Assembly (NCBI RefSeq): GCF_001440035.1
Contig: NZ_LJYG01000062.1
Span: forward strand, 44,558-108,557
DNA length: 64,000 nucleotides
Origin: Bradyrhizobium manausense
GTDB taxonomy: Bacteria; Pseudomonadota; Alphaproteobacteria; Rhizobiales; Xanthobacteraceae
Reading direction: 5' to 3'
Below the pieces are notes generated by a model, which saw nothing but the letters and a program-made list of their open reading frames with translations, was not told the origin of the DNA and did not search any database. Position numbers and translations under genes: made by a program. Shown here piece by piece: positions 42,590 through 49,620 of the stretch. The number at the start of each line of letters is the position of its first letter. Position 1 is the stretch's first letter.

Positions 42590-42612
42590 ATCCATATGGA
42601 TGTCATATGGAT
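42590..42612. promoter_or_regulatory. Candidate operator for the ribbon-helix-helix regulator
   Basis: ATCCATATGGAT is a perfect 12-bp palindrome (42590-42601) followed after 2 bp by a further CATATGGAT. Such clustered half-sites in a promoter are typical of RHH repressors, which bind as pairs of dimers. It lies 22 bp upstream of the RHH start codon. Confidence 0.6.
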
Positions 42613-42893
42613 GGTATTCATCACCCCGCAAGACCCACCTTCCAGGTTTTTGCGCAAATGTTCCGGGGCCAGCGATTGCTACCGGCATCACCTCCTGGAG
42701 CAGCAGCGAGCCAGCGAGCCGGCTGGTCCCGAGCCTCAGGAGCAGCTCATCGGCAATTAGCCGATCTTAGGCGGGACGCTTGTGGAGGGTTAGGACCGCG
42801 GCGCGACGACCGAGGTTTTTTAGTCCGGCTCGATTTCTCAACGACCTCGAATCCGGGCGCGAGTAGGTTACGCTGCCCTCGAATGGATAGGGC

Positions 42894-43046
42894 GAGCTGG
42901 ACGCCGCGCAGCGGGAGCTCGAAGAACGATCGGAAGGCCTCGAAGCCGAGCGGCGCGATATCGAGAAGGGGATCAAGGCCGAAGACGCCCGCTGGAAGAG
43001 GGAAAGAGAAAGGCTCCAGGACACGCTGCACCGGGCCAGGGAATAG
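42894..43046 (+). pseudogene. Coiled-coil protein frame without a proper start
   Basis: The frame encodes 'ELDAAQRELEERSEGLEAER' then 'RDIEKGIKAEDARWKRERER' and 'LQDTLHRARE' before a stop, a clear charged coiled coil. Directly upstream is a TAG in this frame; an ATG 12 bp before ('ATGGATAGGGCG') is out of frame. Either the start lost its frame or translation begins at CTG 42897. Probably the remnant of a small gene. Confidence 0.5.
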
Positions 43047-43103
43047 GCCGGCAACGCTTGATTAACCCTCCGAAGTCCTTGCTAAAATTTTTGCGGCGCC
43101 CCC

Positions 43104-43132
43104 CTTGAAAGTCTCTCCGGACTTCCAGATTC
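43104..43132 (+). promoter_or_regulatory. Candidate sigma-32 (RpoH) promoter of hsp20
   Basis: CTTGAAA at 43104-43110 matches the heat-shock -35 consensus. After 14 bp comes CCAGATTC, a partial match to the CCCCAT-type -10. The position fits a leader that starts near 43139, ahead of the thermometer hairpins. Two-part match by eye only. Confidence 0.55.
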
Positions 43133-43138
43133 TTTCGG

Positions 43139-43245
43139 CGTCGTCCTACGACGATCGGGATGCCGTCAGGGTCCCGCCAATTGAGACGGGCACCGGTCGT
43201 GTCCGGTGCCGCTCGTAACCATTTTGCTCCTAGGAGGATCTGGCT
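43139..43245 (+). promoter_or_regulatory. ROSE-type RNA thermometer in the hsp20 leader
   Basis: The leader holds several hairpins in a row. CGTCGT-CCT-ACGACG is followed by a weaker CCCG/CGGG stem, then GGCACCGG-tcgtgt-CCGGTGCC (43189-43210). Last comes TTGCTCCTAGGAGGAT (43224-43239), where the conserved U-Y-G-C-U block pairs with the ribosome site AGGAGG eight bases before the ATG. This order and the final anti-ribosome-site hairpin are the definition of ROSE elements, first found ahead of Bradyrhizobium small heat-shock genes. Heat melts the last hairpin and allows translation. Confidence 0.88.
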
Positions 43246-43701
43246 ATGCGCACTGTTGATTTTTCGCCCTTCTTTCGGTCGGCCATCGGCTTCGACCGTC
43301 TCTTTGATCTCGCCGAAGCCGCCCAGCGCGTGGGCGAAGAGAGCTACCCCCCTTACAACATCGAACGGCTCGACGAGAACCGCTTCCAGATCTCGGTGGC
43401 GCTCGCCGGCTTCACGCCAGATGAGGTCGCGCTGATGGTCGAGCAGAACGTCCTGACGCTGGAGGGCCGCAAGGCGGACAAGGAGGGCAAGACCTTCCTG
43501 CACCGTGGCATCTCGAACCGCAACTTCAAGCGCCAGTTCACCCTTGCCGATCATGTCGAGATCAAGGGCGCCCGCTTCGAGAACGGTCTGCTCGTTATCG
43601 ACCTGCAGCGGGAGATTCCTGAGACGATGAAGCCGCGCCGCATCGAGATCAACGGCGCCGCTTCTAGCAACGTGACCCAGATCGAATCCAGGGCCGCCTG
43701 A
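43246..43701 (+). CDS. Small heat-shock protein, Hsp20/IbpA class
   Basis: The 151-residue protein has an N-terminal arm ('DFSPFFRSAIGFDRLFDLAE'), an alpha-crystallin domain ('YPPYNIERLDENRFQISVAL' to 'ARFENGLLVIDLQREIPE') and a short C-terminal tail. 'LVIDLQREIPE' contains the strand 9 region, and 'PRRIEI' provides the I/V-x-I/V anchor. It belongs to the class A, IbpA-like group of rhizobia. It keeps unfolded proteins soluble during heat stress. Expression is under the RNA thermometer and probably RpoH. It is followed by a strong hairpin. Confidence 0.93.
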   Translation: MRTVDFSPFFRSAIGFDRLFDLAEAAQRVGEESYPPYNIERLDENRFQISVALAGFTPDEVALMVEQNVLTLEGRKADKEGKTFLHRGISNRNFKRQFTLADHVEIKGARFENGLLVIDLQREIPETMKPRRIEINGAASSNVTQIESRAA

Positions 43702-43724
43702 CCGGACACAGGGCAAGGATCGCC

Positions 43725-43749
43725 GGCCGCGCGGATCCTCCGCGCGGCC
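43725..43749 (+). terminator. Hairpin terminator after hsp20
   Basis: GGCCGCGCGG and CCGCGCGGCC form a perfect 10-bp stem with a 5-base loop 24 bp after the hsp20 stop. The following T tract is short (TTCCCT), so termination may be partial. Confidence 0.65.
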
Positions 43750-43784
43750 TTCCCTCACCTCGTCTAACAGAAATGGAGCAAGCG

Positions 43785-44069
43785 ATGCGGCCGACGACCG
43801 CCCCCGCCGACAACGTCGTGGACACAAATGCCTTGCTGCAGCCCGGCACGGCGACCGAACATCCGAGTTACGATATCGTCTTGAAGCCGCGCGGACGCGG
43901 CCGGTGGAAGTGGGCCGTGCGCGGGGCTGACGGAGAAATTCTGATGTCAGGGTCAGAGTGCAGCCGCGCGGCCGCGAGGTACAAGGCCGAGCGGGCGCTG
44001 TTTCTGCTGCTGAGCGCCAGTGCATCGCGCGCGGCGTCCGTCGAAGGAAGGGCGTCGGACTGGCTTTAG
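43785..44069 (+). CDS. Small uncharacterised basic protein
   Basis: The ATG at 43785 has GGAG six bases upstream and is preferred to an ATG four codons earlier. The 94 residues hold a compact unit 'YDIVLKPRGRGRWKWAVRGA' with 'DGEILMSGSECSRAAARYKA', a strand-strand-helix pattern seen in short rhizobial proteins. No named domain. It follows the hsp20 terminator and may be part of a stress-related group of small genes. Confidence 0.65.
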   Translation: MRPTTAPADNVVDTNALLQPGTATEHPSYDIVLKPRGRGRWKWAVRGADGEILMSGSECSRAAARYKAERALFLLLSASASRAASVEGRASDWL

Positions 44070-44128
44070 GAACTCTCGGCGTCACTGGCCGGTTGTCCGC
44101 CTCACGATCCCTGGCGCGGAGGACAACC

Positions 44129-44425
44129 TTGGAAAGCACGATAATCGGAGAATTCGCCACGCGGCGCGAGGCCGAGTTGGCCGTAGAGCATGTCGTCCAG
44201 GAATGTGGCGTCGCGCGAGGCGACGTCTTCGTCCAGCCCATGGGCGCTGCGAATTCGTCTGGAACGCGATCGGCTGGTGCGGACGCCAAGGCCGCACCAA
44301 CGCCGGAAGGGCAGCAAAGGCTTGAAGGCGAGATCGAGGTGTCGGTGGATTTCCACGGCGACGAGCCGGACAAGATCGCCGAGGCGTTGAAGGTCGCCGG
44401 CGCAAAGACCGTTCGCACGAAGTAA
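44129..44425 (+). CDS. Small protein with TTG start, stress-island type
   Basis: A perfect GGAGG lies six bases before TTG 44129, which opens '(M)ESTIIGEFATRREAELAV' and continues 'EHVVQECGVARGDVFVQPMG'; the frame further upstream is unrelated. The 98-residue product ends with 'IEVSVDFHGDEPDKIAEALK' and 'VAGAKTVRTK'. The split beta-alpha-beta halves resemble the fold of small general-stress or YflT-like proteins that permute residues between a helix and two strands. The resemblance is weak. It is probably cotranscribed with the next gene, 10 bp downstream. Confidence 0.7.
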   Translation: MESTIIGEFATRREAELAVEHVVQECGVARGDVFVQPMGAANSSGTRSAGADAKAAPTPEGQQRLEGEIEVSVDFHGDEPDKIAEALKVAGAKTVRTK

Positions 44426-44435
44426 GCTCCACTGG

Positions 44436-44807
44436 ATGGCAGGGCTCAAACATCCCGTGACTCCGGACGCGCGCTACTTCGTCGTCCGGGGGAAACTCTG
44501 GCGGATGAGCGATCCGACCTTAGCTCCTGGCGACAAGGCGCGGCTTGTGAAGCAGTTGATGGATGCGCGCCGCGCAGTGAAGACGGCCAAAGCGGCCGGA
44601 GATCCGGAAGCTGAAGCTGCAGCGCATCGGCTCGTCGATCAGGCCAAGCGTGGCTTGGGAGAGCGCGGGCCGGTGTGGTGGAAGGACGGCACGCCCGACT
44701 TCAATCGACACGCGGTCAAGAACACGCCGTACGCCGACTGGTACGCCGGGTCCAGGCGGCAAGCCTCAGACGATCGAAACGCATGCTCCCAAAGCCCAGC
44801 ACCGTGA
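44436..44807 (+). CDS. Conserved small protein of rhizobial type
   Basis: The 123-residue protein carries 'HPVTPDARYFVVRGKLWRMS', a helical middle ('LVKQLMDARRAVKTAKAAGD') and 'RGPVWWKDGTPDFNRHAVKN', followed by 'TPYADWYAG' and a variable tail. The order R-Y-F-V-V-R-G-x-L-W-R-M ... G-P-V-W-W is, as I recall, shared by many Bradyrhizobium proteins without a known role. It lies in the stress/repair island just before a convergent gene. No function is suggested. Confidence 0.7.
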   Translation: MAGLKHPVTPDARYFVVRGKLWRMSDPTLAPGDKARLVKQLMDARRAVKTAKAAGDPEAEAAAHRLVDQAKRGLGERGPVWWKDGTPDFNRHAVKNTPYADWYAGSRRQASDDRNACSQSPAP

Positions 44808-44843
44808 CTCGGTAGGGACTGCGCTGGCGGTATAAGGACGCGC

Positions 44844-45110
44844 TCAATCGCTCGGCAGACACTCCGGGCAGGAATCACCGACGGAATCCAAGACGGCGCG
44901 GATTTCTGCGACAGCATCGTCGGGGGAGAGGCCGACGGGGTGATAGTGCCGAGCAAGCTCCAGTGCGCGTTCGCGGGCATGGGGGTCGGTCCGATCCTTT
45001 GCCCAGCCGTGCTCCTCGCATTCGTGAATCGCGCCGGCTTCCTGCAGCACGCTGATCGCCCACCCGCGCAGCGTCCGGATCGCCGGCCGTCGTTCCTTCG
45101 TCATCAGCAA
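44844..45110 (-). CDS. Small protein linked to yedK, copy 1
   Basis: The 88-residue protein reads 'LMTKERRPAIRTLRGWAISV' and 'LQEAGAIHECEEHGWAKDRT', ends 'GDSCPECLPSD', and has two C-terminal cysteines (C-P-E-C). A close paralogue lies at 49.07 kb on the other strand. Both follow a yedK gene at the same distance (about 127 bp). The C-x2-C end could bind metal. The function is unknown; the repeated link with a gene for abasic-site repair is the only hint. Confidence 0.75.
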   Translation of the reverse strand: MLMTKERRPAIRTLRGWAISVLQEAGAIHECEEHGWAKDRTDPHARERALELARHYHPVGLSPDDAVAEIRAVLDSVGDSCPECLPSD

Positions 45111-45236
45111 CGAGATGGCTCCTGCCTGGACGAATCCTTCCGCCCGCCTGCTCGTTCCGGGCGGTTAGCACGGGTCAGGGATTCGCAATCGGCAGGGCTC
45201 GGGATTGTCCACGTGTTCCGCGGCCTGTGGAGAATG

Positions 45237-45959
45237 TTACGTCGCCGGCGAAGGATCTTCCTTCACGCCGCGAGCGACGATCCGCAGCGCCCCGTCCGGA
45301 AGCGGCCGCTGCAGCCGCAGCGCCTCGTCTGGCGGCGCAATCATCCAGGTCTCGACCTCCTCGGGCGTCGTCAGGATCACCGGCATCGCCTTGGGATGGA
45401 CGGCGCCGACCTCAGCGTTGGGCTCCGTGGTCAGAAACGCATAGAGATTGTTCGTGGTCTCGCCTTCCCTGACCTTCCTGACCGACGTCCACTCGGTCCA
45501 GATGCCGGCGAAGCATGCGAGCGGACGCCTTTCGTCGAGGGCGAACCAGATCTCGCCGCCCTCGGCCTTGTTGAACTCGCTGAACGAGTTGAAGGGGACG
45601 ACGCAACGGTGCTCCGGCCCTAGCCAGCGAGTCCAGTGCTTCGACGTCACGTTCCGGATGTTGGTCGTGCCGCCGTCGGGCTCCATCCGGAGCAATTCCT
45701 TGAAATCCACCGGCTTGCCCTTGGCGTGCAGTTTCTCAGCGCGCTTCTTCGTCGCGTCCATGAGCGCCTTCGACGACGACGGCATGCCCCAGCGGGCGGT
45801 AACGAGCTCCCGGCCCTCGGCGCCATTGCGCACGATTGGCGCCTTGTAGTCCGGAAAGACGCCATGCATCGGCGCGAGGTTGCCGACGTACCGGTTGACG
45901 ACGCGGAACAGCGCGCTGATGGCGGCCTGGTTGGTGGTGATCGAATACAGGTTGCACAT
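45237..45959 (-). CDS. yedK: SRAP-family abasic-site DNA-protein crosslink protein (YedK/HMCES)
   Basis: The 240-residue protein begins 'MCNLYSIT'; Cys2 is the residue that forms a thiazolidine crosslink with abasic sites in single-stranded DNA. Further SRAP blocks are 'ARWGMPSSSK', 'NIRNVTSKHWTRWLGPEHRC' with the conserved N and R residues, 'VPFNSFSEF' (in E. coli YedK G-F-Y-E-W; the glutamate is present), 'CFAGIWTEW', 'FLTTEPNAEVGAVHPKAMPV' with the conserved His, and 'WMIAPPDEALRLQRPLPDG'. It shields abasic sites from error-prone processing. A frameshifted partial copy lies at 48.7 kb in the opposite direction. Confidence 0.93.
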   Translation of the reverse strand: MCNLYSITTNQAAISALFRVVNRYVGNLAPMHGVFPDYKAPIVRNGAEGRELVTARWGMPSSSKALMDATKKRAEKLHAKGKPVDFKELLRMEPDGGTTNIRNVTSKHWTRWLGPEHRCVVPFNSFSEFNKAEGGEIWFALDERRPLACFAGIWTEWTSVRKVREGETTNNLYAFLTTEPNAEVGAVHPKAMPVILTTPEEVETWMIAPPDEALRLQRPLPDGALRIVARGVKEDPSPAT

Positions 45960-45961
45960 CG

Positions 45962-46431
45962 TCAGGTCTCCGGAGCGGCCTGGCGAGGGCGCTGGGCAAA
46001 CTGTAGCAGCTGCCGCATCACAGGATAGTGCAGATGATCGATATGGAAATGCAGGACATCGAATTCATCGGCTCGCCTGGCAACTTGGTCCAGCATCGTG
46101 ATGTGATACGGCGCCATATCCTCTGCTTGGCATAGAGGTTGAGCACGAGCTTATTGGATTGGACCGGTGCCTGCGTCGGGCTCGTACGGGCCGTGCACGC
46201 GATAGCCGTAGACCGTGCCGGGAGGCGCCGAGGGCAGATAGCCATGCCAGACTTCGTCGGTGTATTCAGGCAGCTCGATCCGCTCGAGCTCGGTTTCACC
46301 CTCGTCGTCGAAGAGGCAAAGCTCCACCTTGTTGGCGTGCGCCGAGAACAGCGCGAAGTTGAAGCCAAGGCCGTCCCAGGTGGCGCCGAGCGGAAACGGC
46401 CACCTTGCGGAGCGACCATGTCCGACTTGCG
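45962..46431 (-). pseudogene. Composite remnant: glgX start joined to a GT4 glycosyltransferase piece
   Basis: Read leftward, the first part (about 46431-46119) is the N-terminus of a glycogen debranching enzyme: '[20 protein letters not shown]', '[20 protein letters not shown]', '[20 protein letters not shown]', and after a frameshift '[11 protein letters not shown]' (family N-P-N-K-L-L-L-D-P-Y-A-K). From 46117 it changes into 'MAPYHITMLDQVARRADEFD' and 'VLHFHIDHLHYP', an internal piece of a family-4 glycosyltransferase, which ends just before yedK. Both genes have lost most of their length. The junction marks an old deletion between glycogen/trehalose-type genes. Confidence 0.75.
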
Positions 46432-46457
46432 GAGCCTTTCCTTGCTTATCTATATGG

Positions 46458-46571
46458 ATGCCCGACCCTGGAAACGGCGCAATCGTTAAGCTGTACCGAT
46501 GCGCTCGGTGCGGAGAACGTTTCTCGGACAATAAGAGCGCTATCTGTCCGCATGGTGCTCCACGCGATTGA
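46458..46571 (+). CDS. Possible 37-residue zinc-ribbon peptide
   Basis: The short frame encodes '[20 protein letters not shown]' followed by H-G, with C-x2-C and C-x-H that could bind one zinc ion. The ribosome site is weak. It is plausible as a tiny zinc-ribbon protein but could be chance. Confidence 0.35.
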   Translation: MPDPGNGAIVKLYRCARCGERFSDNKSAICPHGAPRD

Positions 46572-46666
46572 CAGTCCCTCCTTGTGGAATTTGGCCCACT
46601 GATCTGCTGCATTCGTTAACTTTCCAAAAACCCCAAAAGCCTATGGGGTGTTCAGGGAGGCGTACC

Positions 46667-47080
46667 ATGCTGTTCAGGCTCATCTACCACAGCCGCAACT
46701 TGCTCAGGCGTTCGTCAGGCAGTAGCGAGCTTTTAAAAATCGTAAGATCGGCCGAGCGCAACAACTTGGCACTGGCACTCACCGGCGCGCTTCTCTTTGA
46801 CAAACATCACTTTGTTCAGGTTCTTGAAGGCGACCGGAGCAAGGTGACGAGCCTCTTTATCCGTATCTCTCAAGACCCTCGCCACGAGGCACTCAGCATC
46901 ATCGAGGCCAAGGACGTTACCGAACGGGTATTCCCGAATTGGTCGATGGCCTTGATCGAGCGGCCTTCTGATGCGCCACTCGATCTTGCCGCTCTTTCGG
47001 GTGACCAATTGTTGGATTTCCTACGCAACCAATTGGCGGGTTCTAGCGGATCAATTGCAGTGGCTGTTCCGGTCTGGTAG
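46667..47080 (+). CDS. BLUF-domain blue-light receptor
   Basis: GGGAGG precedes ATG 46667; upstream codons in frame are unrelated. The 137 residues are a single BLUF domain with all flavin-site residues: Tyr in 'FRLIYHSRN', Asn in 'AERNNLALALTGALLF', Gln in 'HHFVQVLEGDRSKV' and the W-S-M of 'FPNWSMALIE'. It binds FAD and shifts hydrogen bonding at the Gln/Tyr on blue light. There is no output domain, so it must work through a partner. An EAL phosphodiesterase gene lies end to end with it, 110 bp away. Confidence 0.92.
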   Translation: MLFRLIYHSRNLLRRSSGSSELLKIVRSAERNNLALALTGALLFDKHHFVQVLEGDRSKVTSLFIRISQDPRHEALSIIEAKDVTERVFPNWSMALIERPSDAPLDLAALSGDQLLDFLRNQLAGSSGSIAVAVPVW

Positions 47081-47190
47081 CGAACTGCTTAGCGGTGCCA
47101 TCCCTCCGGGGCGCGGTCTGGGATGATAGCAAAGCACTTTCCTGCGCACCAAGTCGCCCCTCGTAGATGCAAAGCCAACGCTTTCTCCTG

Positions 47191-47961
47191 TCAGCCTGCA
47201 AGGGCGCTGGACGCACTCGAATAACCAGGCACCTCCGGCAGTGTCATGAATCCCGGCTTGGAAAAGTAATAGCCTTGGAAGAGTCCTATTCCCGCAGCTC
47301 GAAGCACGGTGATTTCGGCTTCGCTTTCCACGCCCTCCGCGAGAACCTTGATTTGAAGTTCGCGCGCCATCGAGACGATACCGGCCACAATGACCTGCTT
47401 CGGCCGGCTAAGGTGAATGTCGCGCAAAAGCTCCATATCAACCTTGATAAGATCGGGCTGGAGCCTCGCCAGCAAACCCAATCCGGCATAACCGGCTCCA
47501 AAGTCGTCTAGCGCGGTCATAAAACCTAGCCGTCTGTATGCATGCACGATCTTCTCGACGTGCGCAGGGTCTGTCATGCGTTCATTTTCAGTGAACTCGA
47601 ACATGAGGTTCGAAGGCGGAAAATTCGAACGGTGCGCCGCCGCCAGAGATTTCTGGATGCAAGCCTGAGGTTCGTAGACCGCGTTCGGCATGAAGTTGAT
47701 GGACAGTCGGGCCTGCCGGTCTTTGAAAAGCCTTCCGGCAGTTTCAATGGCCATGACTCGAGCAGCCTGATCGAAGCGGTAAAGCTGATCTTCGGTCAGT
47801 TGGCTAAGTACACTGTGTGCACTTTCGCCGTTGGGTCCGCGCACCAAGGCCTCATAGCCCCAAATGCGTTGCTCGTTGATGGCCACGATGGGCTGAAACG
47901 CCATTTTGAACTGGAAAGGCAGCGCATCGCCTCCGCCGCATCCTTTGCAGACCCCTGCCAT
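47191..47961 (-). CDS. EAL-domain c-di-GMP phosphodiesterase
   Basis: The 256-residue protein has a short N-terminus with C-x2-C-G ('MAGVCKGCGGGDALPF') and one EAL domain. The catalytic residues are present: 'GYEALVRG' (Glu37), Asn in 'SINFMPN', 'FEFTENERM', 'DDFGAGYAGLG', Lys in 'LIKVDMELL', Glu in 'AEGVESEAE', and 'QGYYFSKPG'. It should hydrolyse c-di-GMP to pGpG. It is very short, like the EAL part of BLUF-EAL proteins such as BlrP1. The neighbouring BLUF gene suggests the same system split into two genes and convergently arranged. Confidence 0.9.
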   Translation of the reverse strand: MAGVCKGCGGGDALPFQFKMAFQPIVAINEQRIWGYEALVRGPNGESAHSVLSQLTEDQLYRFDQAARVMAIETAGRLFKDRQARLSINFMPNAVYEPQACIQKSLAAAHRSNFPPSNLMFEFTENERMTDPAHVEKIVHAYRRLGFMTALDDFGAGYAGLGLLARLQPDLIKVDMELLRDIHLSRPKQVIVAGIVSMARELQIKVLAEGVESEAEITVLRAAGIGLFQGYYFSKPGFMTLPEVPGYSSASSALAG

Positions 47962-48002
47962 TGATCTCTCCTTCGTGGAAGGCTCACGATAGGAGAAAGT
48001 GA

Positions 48003-48170
48003 TTAAGGATCGGTGCGGTCGTAGGGCCGAGGGTGATTGACTACCACGTAGCAGGCGCCATCGAACTTGATAAATGTTAGTCGCGTTCGCAGGCCCGATG
48101 TGCGACCAATGCGAGAAAACGCGGTATTTCGCACAGGAACAAGCTGCACCCTGAGACGTTTTTTTGCCAT
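48003..48170 (-). CDS. Possible small basic protein
   Basis: A 55-residue frame from ATG 48170 gives 'MAKKRLRVQLVPVRNTAFSR' and 'RLTFIKFDGACYVVVNHPRP'. The strand-rich composition is protein-like, but the ribosome site is weak. It lies just before the EAL gene on the same strand, 41 bp away. Confidence 0.4.
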   Translation of the reverse strand: MAKKRLRVQLVPVRNTAFSRIGRTSGLRTRLTFIKFDGACYVVVNHPRPYDRTDP

Positions 48171-48188
48171 TGGGTAGGTGATCATTTC

Positions 48189-48389
48189 ATGAGCGAACAA
48201 TCCGACCGGTTGCGAGAACAGGCTTTTCAGGCCGAGCGGCTTTCCCAAACCATCAGCGACCACAGGGCGTCTCAAACCCTAAAATCGATCGCCGCGCAGT
48301 ATCACGCGCAAGCCGACGAGTTGGAGCGCGGCCTAGGTTCCGCTTCCTACCCGCTCGTCAGCCAGCAGCCAGACGAACATCCTGAGTGA
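48189..48389 (+). CDS. Small helical protein
   Basis: The 66-residue product ('RLREQAFQAERLSQTISDHR', 'SIAAQYHAQADELERGLGS') is a typical short amphipathic helix protein of Bradyrhizobium. GTGATCA precedes the ATG, so translation signals are modest. The next gene starts directly after its stop. Role unknown. Confidence 0.55.
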   Translation: MSEQSDRLREQAFQAERLSQTISDHRASQTLKSIAAQYHAQADELERGLGSASYPLVSQQPDEHPE

Positions 48390-48596
48390 ATGAGCGCTCT
48401 CGAGGCAGGGACGGTGAGGCTTCTGCATTCACTTGCAGAATGGTGCCTCGTCTTACTTCGGACAGCACCAGTCAATCGCCGTTCTAAGCCAATCGGCTAT
48501 CGCGAAGCCGAGTTGCGCGCGAAGGAGCTTCAGACGATCGCCTTCTTCATGATCGTCTCCTACTTCGCTCTTCTGGCAGAGGCTGTATTTAATTGA
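48390..48596 (+). CDS. Small protein with C-terminal membrane segment
   Basis: The start follows the previous stop without a gap (TGAATG). The 68-residue product has a short hydrophobic N-terminal part and one C-terminal hydrophobic segment ('TIAFFMIVSYFALLAEAVF'), so it may be a tail-anchored inner-membrane peptide. Coupled translation supports it being real. No family. Confidence 0.45.
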   Translation: MSALEAGTVRLLHSLAEWCLVLLRTAPVNRRSKPIGYREAELRAKELQTIAFFMIVSYFALLAEAVFN

Positions 48597-48663
48597 AAGC
48601 AAGACGCTCTTGCCTTCATCAACCCCCTACTAATCTGGCTACGTCTTGCCACGTGTTATGCTT

Positions 48664-48945
48664 CGACGGTCGCCGCCTTCGCCGGCATCTGGACTCGCGT
48701 TCGCAAGGCGAAGGAAGGCGAGGTCAACATCGACGTCTTCGGGTTCCTGACGGCGAATCCAACGCCGAGGTGAAGCGCGGCCATCCGAAGGCCAATGCCG
48801 GTGATCGTGACCACCACCGCGGAGTACGAAGTGTGGATGCGGTCACCGTGGGACGAAGCCAAAGCGCTGCAGCGACCGCGGCCCGACGGCGCCTTGAAGA
48901 TCGTGGCGACCGGCGAGAAGGAAGACTCCGTGCCGGCAGCGTAGC
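48664..48945 (+). pseudogene. Degenerate second yedK copy (C-terminal half)
   Basis: The plus strand carries the C-terminal half of an SRAP protein in three frames. 'FAGIWTRVRKAKEGE' then 'FGFLTANP' come first, '[11 protein letters not shown]' follows after one shift, and '[20 protein letters not shown]' with '[20 protein letters not shown]' after a second. The intact copy at 45.2 kb aligns along the whole stretch. The N-terminal half with Cys2 is missing. It is followed after 127 bp by the paralogue of the small gene that follows the intact copy. Confidence 0.85.
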
Positions 48946-49072
48946 ACTTCTGCACAGACGGTGCCGAACAGGTGGACAAGCCGCAGCCCTGCCGATTGCG
49001 AATCCCTGCTCCGTGCTAACTGCCCGGAACAAGCTGGTGGGCGAAGGATTCGTCCCGGCAGGAGCCAACGCA

Positions 49073-49336
49073 ATGCTAGTGACCAAGGATCGACGGTCCG
49101 CAAGAAAAACACTTCGTGGATGGGCCCTTTCCGTGCTGCAGGAAGCCGGCGCTATCCGCGAGTGCGAAGAGCACGGTTGGATGCAGGACCGGGCCGACCC
49201 ACACGCCCGGGAGCGTGCATTCGACGTTGCTCGTCAAGAACCACCTGTCGGGATTTCTACAGCTGCTGCCGTGCTCGCGATTGCTGAAGTCTTGGAGACG
49301 ATCGGTGACACCTGCCCTGAATGTCCTGTAAACTGA
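49073..49336 (+). CDS. Small protein linked to yedK, copy 2
   Basis: AGGAG lies eight bases before the ATG. The 87 residues ('LVTKDRRSARKTLRGWALSV', 'LQEAGAIRECEEHGWMQDRA', ending 'GDTCPECPVN') are a clear paralogue of the protein at 44.84 kb, including the terminal C-P-E-C. The middle part has diverged ('EPPVGISTAAAVLAIAEV'). The gene has stayed intact although the yedK copy before it has decayed, which suggests that it is useful on its own. Confidence 0.72.
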   Translation: MLVTKDRRSARKTLRGWALSVLQEAGAIRECEEHGWMQDRADPHARERAFDVARQEPPVGISTAAAVLAIAEVLETIGDTCPECPVN

Positions 49337-49368
49337 CAGCTTAGACGGCGCGTCGGGCCTCGACTCAA

Positions 49369-49620
49369 TCAATCTATGCGCAGGTGCCTATGGATCGGGA
49401 TCGGCGCATCAAGAGTCCCGGGCTTGATTTCTGAAGCCGCTCGCGCTGCTTCAGACGGGCTTGGGTCCGGCAGGCCATAGTCCTTCGCTCGCTTGGCCGC
49501 GAGCTTCCGGTAGGCCTGCGCCTGTGCACACAATTGCTCCTTGAACTTGGCATCGCGTTCACTCGCAGCCAACCGTTCAAGCTGAACGGCCCGCTCCAAA
49601 TATTCAACCAAAAGTTTCAT
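49369..49620 (-). CDS. Small helical protein
   Basis: GGAG precedes the ATG. The 83 residues start with a long charged helix ('LVEYLERAVQLERLAASERD', 'AQAQAYRKLAAKRAKDYGLP') and end in a proline-rich tail. Its start overlaps the stop of the next gene upstream (ATGA). Similar short proteins are common in rhizobia; no role is known. Confidence 0.6.
   Translation of the reverse strand: MKLLVEYLERAVQLERLAASERDAKFKEQLCAQAQAYRKLAAKRAKDYGLPDPSPSEAARAASEIKPGTLDAPIPIHRHLRID

Noticed and set aside
42973..44418. Leftward 481-codon frame
   Set aside because: It runs opposite hsp20 and the small genes that have good ribosome sites and motifs.
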